DNA of 11,759 bases from a bacterium. Its GTDB lineage: Bacteria > CG2-30-53-67 > CG2-30-70-394. Both the position numbers and the translations under genes were made by a program. Below, in pieces: positions 1 to 8,021 of the stretch. Where the stretch lies: contig JAJRSX010000059.1 of NCBI GenBank assembly GCA_024278555.1, positions 1 through 11,759 on the forward strand, written 5' to 3'. Below the pieces are notes generated by a model, which made no database searches, was not told the origin of the DNA, and saw only the letters and a list, made by a program, of their open reading frames with translations. Position 1 is the first letter of the stretch; each line of letters starts with the position of its first letter.

Positions 1-783
<783 letters not shown>

Positions 784-787
<4 letters not shown>

Positions 788-2235
788 TGTGGGCTCCCTT
801 GTACGAGTCGCAGGCGGATCGCGAAGGTGGTCCCCGGAGCCGTCGACTCCAGCTCGATCTCCCCACTCTGCGCCACGATCATCTTATAGACCGTGGCCAG
901 GCCGAGACCGGTACCGTCGCTCTTGGTGGTGAAGAAGGGCTGAAAGATCTTCTCTGCATCCGCCGGGGCGATCCCCGGGCCGGTGTCGTGGATGCGCACC
1001 ACGAGACGATCGTCTTCGACGCCGCCGCTCACCCGGAGGGTGCCGCCCCCCTCCATCGCCTGCATCGCGTTGAGGAAGAGGTTCATGAACGCCTGCTTCA
1101 ACAACCGCGGGTCGGCGAGGACCAATGGCGTGCCATCGAGCTCCTGGACTACCTCGACCCCCGCCTCCTCCAGATCGGGATCGAGCAGCTCCACCACCCG
1201 CCCTACCACCTCAACCACACCGCACGGCCCCACCTCCGGCCGCGGCGTACGCGCGAAACGGAGAAAATCTTCGGACATCCGGGTGAGCTCCTCCGCCTCC
1301 TCCTTGATCACCTCGATGTAGTCGCCGGCGTCGGCCGGGTGGTCCACCTTCTGCAGGCCGGTGATCGCGCCGCGGATGGCGTGCAGGCTGTTGCGCGTCT
1401 CGTGGGCGATCTGGGCCGACATCTGGCCGATGGTCGCCATGCAGGTGAGGCGCTGGCGCTCCTCAGAGAGGCGGCGGAACTCGCGCAGGTAGCGACGGGT
1501 GTTGGCCACCATGCGCAGGAACGAGTCACGCAATCGTAGGGTCTCGTCCCGGTCGCCATCGACCGCCGGCCGCTCCTCATCCGGGTAGATCTCCCGGTCG
1601 AACCGCTCCGCCTCGCGCGCCAGATTAACGATGGAGCGGGTCAGGGCGTTGGAGATGACCACCGCGCCGCCGATGCCGAGGGTGAAGATGATCAGGGCGA
1701 GGGAGAGGAGCTGACGCAGGGTCTGGCCGAGCTCCTGGTCGACGTGCGCCCACTCGGCACCTTGGTCGAAGGTGACCCGCGCCACCCCGAGGAGGTCGCC
1801 GCCGATCTCCACCGGCATGATGAGGGCGCCGGGACGTTCCTCGATCTCGCGCCGCGTCGCCTTGTCCTGAGCCATGAAGTCGGCGAGCTCCGGGTCCACC
1901 GCGCCGATCGCCGAGACCGCGTCGGCGGCGACCACCACCGCCCGCCGATCGGCGATCTGCACCCCGCTCACCCCACCGGCGGCGGTGAGCTGGCCGATCT
2001 GGTCCATGAGGAAGCCGTAGTCCCGCGACAGGAGGGCGTCGGAGGCGGTGAGGGCGAGCTTCTTGACGATCGAGACGTGGAAGTCGCCGAGCTGTTCCAA
2101 GAGCTTCCCGCGCACCGTCGTCATCACCACCGCGCTGACCGTGAGGAAGATGGCGACGATGAGCACCACCACGTAGACCACCCCCTTGGTCCGGATGCTC
2201 GTGCGCCGATTGAGGTCGTACAAAGCGGCCACCAT
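784..2235 (-). CDS. membrane sensor histidine kinase, partner of the NtrC-type regulator
   Basis: A 483-residue sensor kinase. Transmembrane helices at about 19-39 and 174-196 flank a periplasmic domain of roughly 130 residues, followed by a HAMP-like linker (about 197-245). The dimerisation/phosphoacceptor region carries H278 in HETRNSL, where Ser replaces the usual Pro of the HExxNPL pattern. The ATP-binding domain has the N-box around N385/N389, G1 DTGPG (417-421), F-box FQPFFTTK (431-438) and G2 GTGLGL (441-446). The ATG at 2235 has GAGGAG nine bases upstream and sits six bases after the stop of the binding-protein gene. The stop overlaps the start of the response regulator. The tight binding protein-kinase-regulator order suggests that the secreted binding protein presents a ligand to the periplasmic domain, as PhnD-like domains do within the TtrS/ThsS kinases that sense tetrathionate or thiosulfate. 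Kinase function is certain from motifs; the ligand is not known. Confidence 0.95.
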
Positions 2236-2241
2236 CTTGCT

Positions 2242-3765
2242 TCACTCCTCAGAGACCGCGGCACCCGCGGTGAGGGCGGCGGCCACCGCCCGCCGTTGCG
2301 CGGGATCGACCCGCTTCGAGGCGCTCAGGCGCCATGGCGCCAGAGGCGGCGTGGTCGCGAGGAGACGGAGCCGCTCGGCGTGGAGGTCCGGCGCCAGACG
2401 ATCGAGGGTGTCGCGGGTGAGGAAGCCGGCGTCGGCCCGACCCCGGTAGACTGCCACCGCGACCGCCTCGCAGGTGGGGAGCTCGACCCACCTCGCATCG
2501 TCGAGGTTGACCCCCTTGGCGGCCAGCCACCTCTTCTGGGCGAGGTAGCCAGCCTCGGAGCGGCGCGAGGTGATCGCGATCTTCGCCCGCTTGAGGTCGG
2601 CGACCCCCTTCCCCCGCCCCCCCGCGCCCGCCACGATCACCCCACGGCTCGCCTCCGGCGGGGAGACGGCGACCTGCCCGAGCTGCACCTCGCCAGTGGC
2701 CCACCCCGGGGCAACAAGTGACCCCTCCTGGAGATAGAGGTCCCCCCCGTCCGCCTCCCTGAGGGCGATGAAATCGCCGATGCTCCTGGGAATCCGCAGG
2801 TGGTAACCCATTCCCGTCGCCGCCCGCAGGCGATCGAGCAGGGGCCGGAGGCGGACAAAGAGGTCGGCGTCGTAATAGAGCGGCTCCACCACCAGGGTGG
2901 GGCGCCCCTGGTAGAGGGCGGCGACGGGCTCGGCGTGGGTAACGCTGTCGAAAAAGAGGCGGACGATGTCGTAGTCGCGGTCGCGCGCCACCACCAGGCC
3001 GTCCACTCCGTCGTCGATCGGGCCGAGGATAGCGAGGCGCTCGGGCACCTCGTTGACGCTCAAGAGGACCTCTTTGAGACGCCGGGTCATCGCCTCCCCG
3101 AGGCCGCTGCGCGCCGCGAAGAGGTACTGGGGGATCGGGTACGACTGGCGCAGGACCCGCAGCCCCATCTCGTCGAGGCGCCGGGCCTCCATCTCCGGGA
3201 TACCGGTAACGTCGAACATCCGCGCCATCACCGCCAGCCGGGCGCTCTCGTCGTTGCCGAGGTGGACCGCCTGGAGAAAGTCCGACTCGGAGAGGCCGAC
3301 GCGCCCGAGCATGATCCGCGGCAGCAACCCCGAGCCGGGGCAGTTGTAGCGGCCGAAGACCATCTCCTTGTCCATCAGGTCGGCGGTGCGTTGGATCGGC
3401 GAGTCCTTCCTGACCACCAGGGCGCTGCGGTACTCGTCGCTGCCGTGGATCCGCAACCGCGCCAGGGGGACGAGGGAGACGCGCTGGGTGAGCTGGCAGT
3501 AGCGGGTGGGGCAGATGAAGACGAGGTCGATCTCCTCCTTCTCCAGGAGCTTCGCCATGTCCGAGCTGCGGTGGGCGACACTGAGCTCGATGGGGTGGTG
3601 CAGCCGCGCCTCCATGTACCGCTTTAGGGGGACGAAGCCGCGGTACATCTTCGACGGGCTCTTCATCTGGATGACGACCATGCGCAGGGGCCCAGCCGCC
3701 GCCACCACGGCGCCGCCCCACGCCGTCGCCAGCGCTACCAGAAATGTCACGACCGCTCTACGCAT
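2242..3765 (-). CDS. secreted tandem PhnD-type periplasmic binding protein (putative sensor component)
   Basis: A Sec signal peptide (basic MRR, hydrophobic to about residue 24, AAA before GP) precedes two PhnD-like solute-binding domains in tandem. The first spans about 27-275 (FVPLKRYMEARL near 44-55; DLVFICPTRY near 80-89). The second spans about 287-505 (LFVRLRPLLDRL near 302-313; ADLKRAKIAITSRRSEAGYL near 389-408; ADAGFLTRDTLDRL near 444-457). PhnD-family domains bind phosphonate, phosphite or sulfur oxyanions. One domain per protein is usual, so about 507 residues with two is notable. No ABC permease or ATPase adjoins it; a histidine kinase follows by six bases. A sensory role is therefore more likely than transport. 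I chose the ATG at 3765; a GTG at 3777 would add four residues, and neither has a strong Shine-Dalgarno. A weak sigma-54 promoter match lies about 70 bases upstream. The fold is well supported; the ligand, perhaps thiosulfate or tetrathionate given the sox neighbours, is inferred. Confidence 0.88.
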   Translation of the reverse strand: MRRAVVTFLVALATAWGGAVVAAAGPLRMVVIQMKSPSKMYRGFVPLKRYMEARLHHPIELSVAHRSSDMAKLLEKEEIDLVFICPTRYCQLTQRVSLVPLARLRIHGSDEYRSALVVRKDSPIQRTADLMDKEMVFGRYNCPGSGLLPRIMLGRVGLSESDFLQAVHLGNDESARLAVMARMFDVTGIPEMEARRLDEMGLRVLRQSYPIPQYLFAARSGLGEAMTRRLKEVLLSVNEVPERLAILGPIDDGVDGLVVARDRDYDIVRLFFDSVTHAEPVAALYQGRPTLVVEPLYYDADLFVRLRPLLDRLRAATGMGYHLRIPRSIGDFIALREADGGDLYLQEGSLVAPGWATGEVQLGQVAVSPPEASRGVIVAGAGGRGKGVADLKRAKIAITSRRSEAGYLAQKRWLAAKGVNLDDARWVELPTCEAVAVAVYRGRADAGFLTRDTLDRLAPDLHAERLRLLATTPPLAPWRLSASKRVDPAQRRAVAAALTAGAAVSEE

Positions 3766-3846
3766 CTGCCTCTTCACCCCCTCGGTCGCGTCCCCCTCCC
3801 TGTCGCCATACGCGGTGAGACGAAGGTACCAGCCCCCCTCACCACC

Positions 3847-3862
3847 GCAAGGGGCACGCCGG
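3847..3862 (-). promoter_or_regulatory. candidate sigma-54 promoter before the binding protein-kinase-regulator genes
   Basis: Read on the minus strand the sequence is CCGGCGTGCCCCTTGC. It keeps the essential GG-N10-GC spacing and the TTGC of the -12 element, but deviates from TGGCACG at three positions of the -24 element. Expected transcription start is near 3835, leaving a leader of about 70 bases before 3765. It is weaker than the other two sigma-54 matches in the window. If real, the regulator would drive its own operon. Confidence 0.4.
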
Positions 3863-3876
3863 ATCGGGCCTCGCGG

Positions 3877-3966
3877 TCGGCCTCACCACCAGAGGCACGG
3901 GGGTGGACGGGGCGCAAGGAGGGAGACGAGCCCGCCCGCTCCCCGTGCCCCCGATGGTGAGGCCGA
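3877..3966 (-). repeat. 26-bp inverted repeat, fully paired (with G-U) in minus-strand RNA
   Basis: Arms 3877-3902 and 3941-3966 are inverted copies around a 38-base loop. On the DNA 23 of 26 positions are Watson-Crick pairs. The three exceptions (3889/3954, 3891/3952, 3893/3950) are C-A or A-C on the plus strand, so they become G-U wobbles in RNA transcribed leftward. The hairpin is thus unbroken only in the sox transcript direction. It lies between soxB and the sensor genes, outside any coding region. It could be an RNA element (terminator, processing or stability hairpin) or a short dispersed repeat of REP or MITE type. Confidence 0.8.
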
Positions 3967-3981
3967 GCCATGGAAACGGCC

Positions 3982-4012
3982 GCGGCGGCGCGGCGGGTCG
4001 CCGCGCCGCCGC
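3982..4012 (-). terminator. hairpin terminator after soxB
   Basis: A perfect 13-bp GC-only stem (3982-3994 with 4000-4012) and a five-base loop begins six bases past the soxB stop on the minus strand. Only GTTTCC, about eight bases downstream, resembles a T-rich tail, so it may act as a weak intrinsic terminator or as a 3'-end stabiliser. It would separate the sox operon from the sensor genes. Confidence 0.7.
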
Positions 4013-4018
4013 CCAGCC

Positions 4019-5683
4019 TCACGCCACCAGCTTCGGCCGGGTGAGGATCGGGTGGACCCGCCGCTTCTTGCGCAGGTAGTCGAGGACCACGTCGTAGACC
4101 GGCGGCCCGCTCTGCTCCGCCATCGACGCCCAGCCGGCGAAGGAGTACTTGTCGTCCGCCTTCACCGGCCGGCCACGGACCGTGAGGTCGCGGATCCGAT
4201 CCCCCGCCTTGGCGGAGAGCTTGACGGTGAAATCGAGGCCGGCGCTGCGCACCATGTCGCCGCCCTGCTGCCGGTACGGGTCGGTGTTGAAGAGGTTGTC
4301 GCCGATGTCTTCGAGGATCGCCCGGAGCTGCTTGCCGGTCATCTCCGCCTTGTAGGTGTTCGGGTAGGTGAGGGCGGTCTGGGAGTAGACATCCTCCGCG
4401 GTCACCGCCCCCGGCAGCACGGTCCGCCCCCAACGGAAGCCCGGGGATAGGACAAAGTCGACGCCGTAGTGGTCGACCAGCGCATCGCAGATCACCTCGT
4501 CGAAGGTGCCGTCGAGGTTGCCGCGCCGATAGAGGACCTCGTCGGTCTCGCACACCACCTCGTCGAGCTTTTTCGCGTACGGCTTGCGGATCGTCTCGAT
4601 CAGCCTCGCCACCTCCGGATCCGGGGCGATCATCGACGACATGACCGGGATGAGCCGGTAGTTGTAGTCGACGATCTTGCGCCCCTTCACCTCCACGTCG
4701 AGGCGGGAGAGGAACTTGCCGTAGCAACCGGAGCCGATCACCAGGGTCTTGCCCACTACCACCGGCTCCGGCACGCCGTCGTGGGTGTGGCCGCCGACGA
4801 TGACGTCAATCCCCTGCACCCGGGAGGCGAGCTTCTTGTCCACGTCCATGCCGTTGTGGGAGAGGAGGATGACCAGATCGACCTTCTTGCCACGCACCTC
4901 GGCGACGAGGCTCCGCAGGTTGTCCTCCTGGATCCCGAAGCTCCAGTCGGAGATGAAGCGACGCGGGTTGGCGATCGGCGTGTAGGGGAAGGCCTGGCCG
5001 ATCATGGCGACCGCGAGGCCGTTGACCTGCTTGATGGTATACGGCGAGAAGATCGCGTCACCCCAGGTGGCGTCGTGGACATTCTGCGCCACGAAGGGAA
5101 AGTTCATCTGCTTCACCAGCTCCTGGACCCGCTCGGCGCCGTAGGTGAACTCCCAGTGGCCGGTCATCGCCTCGCAACCGAGGGCGTTCATCACCTGGAC
5201 CATGTCCTCGCCGCGGGTCCACAGGCTGGTCGCCGACCCCTGGAGAGTGTCGCCGGTGTCGACGTAGAGCGTCTTGCTCGGCCGCTCCGCACGCACCTGC
5301 TTGATCATCGCGGCGAGGTAGGCGAACCCACCCATCTTGCCGTACTCCTTGGCGAGGTGGAGGTAGTCGTCGCTCGAGTAGGCGTACGCACCCAATGCAC
5401 CCGGCTTGATCCCGTACCGGTTGAGAAACACCTTGCCGGTGAGGTGGGGCGGCTGGCCGGCGTTGGCGCCGACACCAACATTCGCGTCTGGCTCCCGATA
5501 GTACATGGGCACGAGCTGCGCGTGGCTATCGGTGGTGTGCAGGAGGGTGAGCTGCCCCTTGGGAGCGAACTCCATCAGCGCCCCGCGCTTCAGCCCACGC
5601 GCCAACGCCGCCGGGGTGAAGAGCGCTGCGGACCCCGCCGCCAGCCCCACCATCTGCATGAAATCTCGCCGACTGATACTCAT
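4019..5683 (-). CDS. soxB: SoxB, periplasmic thiosulfohydrolase
   Basis: SoxB is the dimanganese hydrolase that releases sulfate from the S-sulfonate carried on the SoxY cysteine. The 554-residue product has a Tat signal (SRRDFMQ at 4-10, hydrophobic to about 28) and the metallophosphatase/5'-nucleotidase fold. Metal ligands are visible as D52 and H54 (TDSH), D145 (VDTGD), the SoxB-type GHWEFTYG (175-182) in place of GNHE, H276 (SHNG), and H299/H301 (GGHTHD). The 5'-nucleotidase-type C-terminal domain follows (about 375-554) and the length is normal for SoxB. I start at the ATG at 5683, eight bases after AGGAGA; the TTG at 5689 is too close to that site. It is the last gene of the soxW-X-Y-Z-A-B run, 55 bases after soxA, and is followed by a strong hairpin. 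The identification is secure. Confidence 0.97.
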   Translation of the reverse strand: MSISRRDFMQMVGLAAGSAALFTPAALARGLKRGALMEFAPKGQLTLLHTTDSHAQLVPMYYREPDANVGVGANAGQPPHLTGKVFLNRYGIKPGALGAYAYSSDDYLHLAKEYGKMGGFAYLAAMIKQVRAERPSKTLYVDTGDTLQGSATSLWTRGEDMVQVMNALGCEAMTGHWEFTYGAERVQELVKQMNFPFVAQNVHDATWGDAIFSPYTIKQVNGLAVAMIGQAFPYTPIANPRRFISDWSFGIQEDNLRSLVAEVRGKKVDLVILLSHNGMDVDKKLASRVQGIDVIVGGHTHDGVPEPVVVGKTLVIGSGCYGKFLSRLDVEVKGRKIVDYNYRLIPVMSSMIAPDPEVARLIETIRKPYAKKLDEVVCETDEVLYRRGNLDGTFDEVICDALVDHYGVDFVLSPGFRWGRTVLPGAVTAEDVYSQTALTYPNTYKAEMTGKQLRAILEDIGDNLFNTDPYRQQGGDMVRSAGLDFTVKLSAKAGDRIRDLTVRGRPVKADDKYSFAGWASMAEQSGPPVYDVVLDYLRKKRRVHPILTRPKLVA

Positions 5684-5738
5684 CGTCAACTTCTCCTATG
5701 AATTTGCACAGTTCGTTCGCCCTCGCCCTCGCGGCCCA

Positions 5739-6599
5739 CTACATCCGCAGGCCGGGTACCTGCACCGGCTCGCCATTGGCAATCGAGGTGAGATAGAGCT
5801 CGAGGTCACGGAAGATCTCGCTCTGGAACGCCGGCCGCTCGGCACGCATGTTCTTCAGACAGCCACGGAAGCGCCGCTGCATCGAGCCGGTCTTGCCCCA
5901 CTTCAAGCGGTACGCGGGCCAGTGGTCGCCATGGTGTTTATTGTTGGAGATCAGGTTGGTGCGCGCCATGTAACCGGCATACTTCACGTGACACACGGCA
6001 CAGCTAAAGTTGAACTGCCCCTGGCGCTTGAAGTAATAGACCTTGCCCTTGTCGTAAAAGGGGCGGGCCGGGCCGTCGATGGAGACGTGGATGGGCACCC
6101 CGTTGGAGAGCGACTTCACGTACATGGTGATGACGAGCTGATCGTACGACTCGTACTTGAACGGCTCGGCACCCATGTTGCCTTCACGGCACCGGTTGAT
6201 CTGCAAGGCGACCGTGGCGATCCCCTTGATGGCCGGGTCGTACTTCGGATAGGTCGCCGCGATCCCCTTGAGCTTCACCCCGTCCTTGCCGTGACACGAG
6301 GCGCACGAGAGGCCCTTGGATCCCGCAACCGCATTGACCAGATCCAGGCCGTCGTCGAGGGCGAGCTCCGCCGGATTGCCATCCTCCGCCATCTCCTCGG
6401 TCGCTGTGCCGAAGACCTCTTTGTAGCGCTTCTGGTACTCCTCGTACGACATGCTCTGCTCGAGCTCTTCGACCTCCGGTCCCGGCGTCAGACTCACCTT
6501 CTTCTCACTCGCCCTGGTCTCGGCGCAGGAGATCAGACTCCCGACCACGACCGCCAATACGGCGGCCATCGCCACCGTCATGCTCTTTTTTGTTTGCAC
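5739..6599 (-). CDS. soxA: SoxA, diheme c-type cytochrome subunit of SoxXA
   Basis: SoxA pairs with SoxX to form the sulfur transferase that oxidatively couples thiosulfate to the SoxY cysteine. The 286-residue product has two c-heme sites, CASCH (99-103) and CAVCH (200-204). RFRGC (243-247) supplies Cys247, matching the axial persulfide cysteine of the catalytic heme. Having both heme sites puts it in the diheme SoxA class. The signal region (basic QTKKS, hydrophobic core 7-23) ends in LISC at 22-25, which fits a lipobox; a signal peptidase I site after TRA (30) is the alternative. I chose the GTG at 6599 because GGGGGT lies upstream at good spacing and the signal peptide starts there; the in-frame ATG at 6581 would lose the basic residues. 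An open frame reaching 6698 overlaps soxZ and is not protein-like there. The gene follows soxZ by 37 bases. Confidence 0.95.
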   Translation of the reverse strand: MQTKKSMTVAMAAVLAVVVGSLISCAETRASEKKVSLTPGPEVEELEQSMSYEEYQKRYKEVFGTATEEMAEDGNPAELALDDGLDLVNAVAGSKGLSCASCHGKDGVKLKGIAATYPKYDPAIKGIATVALQINRCREGNMGAEPFKYESYDQLVITMYVKSLSNGVPIHVSIDGPARPFYDKGKVYYFKRQGQFNFSCAVCHVKYAGYMARTNLISNNKHHGDHWPAYRLKWGKTGSMQRRFRGCLKNMRAERPAFQSEIFRDLELYLTSIANGEPVQVPGLRM

Positions 6600-6636
6600 T
6601 GTCTTACCCCCGCTGATGTGTGGGTGACCGAAGCCC

Positions 6637-6972
6637 CTACTCGGGCTGAATCTGCACGGTCTTTTCGTAGACGCTCCCCTTAATGTCCTTCCAGACAACC
6701 TTCAGGGGCGCTGCCTTGTCCGCCTTGACGTAGCAAGTCATGAAGGGGTTCGCGCTCACCGCGATGCTCCAGTCCGCGTGGGTAACGAGCTCGCCCCCGT
6801 AGTAGACACGGACATCGTTGATGTAGAAGGCGGGGATTATCTTTCCCGTCTTCTTGTTCTTGCGCAGCCCGGTCTCCATCGGGTGGGTGATGAGCGCCTT
6901 GACGGGGATTACCTCACCCTTGGCGATGTGCTTGGGCAACCGAATGCGGATCTTTCCTACGCCTTTAGGCAT
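6637..6972 (-). CDS. soxZ: SoxZ, partner of the SoxY carrier
   Basis: SoxZ forms the SoxYZ heterodimer that carries sulfur intermediates between Sox enzymes. The 111-residue product has the SoxZ immunoglobulin-like beta fold pattern: VGKIRIRLP near 5-13, HPMETGLR near 30-37, PAFYINDV near 46-53, and FMTCYVKA near the C-terminal half. It has no signal peptide, as usual, because SoxZ is exported together with Tat-bearing SoxY. The ATG at 6972 has AGGAG six bases upstream. It lies 57 bases after soxY and 37 before soxA in the same direction. Length and motifs are typical. Confidence 0.96.
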   Translation of the reverse strand: MPKGVGKIRIRLPKHIAKGEVIPVKALITHPMETGLRKNKKTGKIIPAFYINDVRVYYGGELVTHADWSIAVSANPFMTCYVKADKAAPLKVVWKDIKGSVYEKTVQIQPE

Positions 6973-7029
6973 CTTGTTCTCCTTTCACTACGGACTTCTC
7001 TATTCATGGGCCACGGGGTGCCGGGTGGG

Positions 7030-7560
7030 TCAGCCGCCGCAGCCGCCGATGGTCACCTTCACGGTCTTCGTGTCGCCATACAGGACACCCTTATTGGTCT
7101 CGACGATCGCACGCACCAGCGAGGTCTTGCGCATCTTGATCCGCAGGGCGTACGCCGCCCTGCCGCTCGCCGGGGTGAGATCGGTACTGGCGATGAAGGG
7201 GTCGGCGTTCTGATCCACAAAGATGTAGATCTTCTTGACGTAGTTACCCGCCTCCATCGGCAGGTCCGAGTCGATGGCGACCGGTACGACCGCACCGTTC
7301 TCGGCGATGATCGGGGTCTTCAACATCACATGGGACGGCTGGATAGTGCGGTCACCGAAGTTGGCGCGCAGCACCTCGCGCACGTCTCTCCCCGCCGCCG
7401 CCGCCTCCTGGGCGCCCGGCCACGAGAGGGGTGATCTCCCCCCTGTGGAGAACATGGACGAGACGGTGCTCACCGCCATTACCGCCACGGATGCGAAGCC
7501 CGCCTTCTTCAGGAACTCGCGGCGGGATACGGCATTGGGTTGGGTCTGCATTTCCTTCAT
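7030..7560 (-). CDS. soxY: SoxY, sulfur carrier protein with C-terminal GGCGG arm
   Basis: SoxY carries thiosulfate-derived intermediates covalently on a cysteine in a flexible C-terminal arm. The 176-residue product ends in IGGCGG, placing the carrier Cys174 third from the end, exactly as in SoxY. A Tat signal is visible (SRREFLKKAG at 12-21, hydrophobic to about 36), which also exports SoxZ. The body (about 60-170) has the SoxY beta-sandwich pattern, with VPVAIDSDL near 92-100 and KKIYIFVDQNADPFIA near 109-124. I start at the ATG at 7560 with AAGGAG just upstream; the open frame continues to 7761 but that part overlaps soxX and lacks a ribosome site. A second in-frame ATG at 7551 would shorten only the n-region. 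It follows soxX by 77 bases. Confidence 0.96.
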   Translation of the reverse strand: MKEMQTQPNAVSRREFLKKAGFASVAVMAVSTVSSMFSTGGRSPLSWPGAQEAAAAGRDVREVLRANFGDRTIQPSHVMLKTPIIAENGAVVPVAIDSDLPMEAGNYVKKIYIFVDQNADPFIASTDLTPASGRAAYALRIKMRKTSLVRAIVETNKGVLYGDTKTVKVTIGGCGG

Positions 7561-7637
7561 CGCTCTCTCCTTCGAATCCGCCGTGAGTAGGCCACGGCGT
7601 CGTTTCATAAGACCGGTTCGATCGGTGATCCACACCC

Positions 7638-8021
7638 CTATCTCTTCAACGAGTAGAGGTACTCGACGACGTCGTCGACCTGCTGCGGGGTGAGGATCTT
7701 GTTGGCGCCAAAGGGCGGCATGATGGTGTGGGGCATGAACTCCCGGGCGTCCCAGATCCACTGGCGGACGGCGGCCCGGTCCTCCGGGCCAAAGCTCTCC
7801 ATGGACTCGATCAGATCAGGCCCGATGTCACCGGGAGACTCCACGTTGGGAAACTTGTGACAGGCGGCACAGTTTCCCAATGACTTGGTAGTCATCACCT
7901 TCCGTCCCCGGGCTGCATCCGCTGCCTGGGCCACCTGCGGCACCAGGGACATCGAGAGCACGGCCAGGGTGCCAAACACCGTCGCCGCTACGGCCGGGCG
8001 ATTCCTCTCCTTCACGCTCAT
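7638..8021 (-). CDS. soxX: SoxX, monoheme c-type cytochrome subunit of SoxXA
   Basis: SoxX is the small cytochrome partner of SoxA and takes up electrons released when thiosulfate is attached to SoxY. The 127-residue product has a Sec signal peptide (cleavage probably after AQA, residue 33), one c-heme site CAACH (51-55) and a likely axial methionine, M101, in TIMPPFG. The C-terminal helix LTPQQVDDVVEYLYSL is typical of class I cytochromes. The ATG at 8021 has AAGGAG seven bases upstream. It sits inside the run soxW-X-Y-Z-A-B. The frame of the upstream thioredoxin runs on over its first 194 bases, which looks accidental. Confidence 0.95.
   Translation of the reverse strand: MSVKERNRPAVAATVFGTLAVLSMSLVPQVAQAADAARGRKVMTTKSLGNCAACHKFPNVESPGDIGPDLIESMESFGPEDRAAVRQWIWDAREFMPHTIMPPFGANKILTPQQVDDVVEYLYSLKR

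Noticed and set aside
4469-5701. Long plus-strand open frame opposite soxB
   Set aside because: Low-complexity His/Val/Leu/Asp composition typical of an antisense shadow; soxB on the other strand has all its metal ligands.
6600-6698. Extension of the soxA frame up to an ATG at 6698
   Set aside because: It overlaps the end of soxZ, has no signal-peptide character, and a GTG with a ribosome site lies at the right place.
7561-7761. Extension of the soxY frame up to 7761
   Set aside because: It overlaps soxX and puts unrelated residues before the Tat motif; the ATG at 7560 has a good ribosome site.
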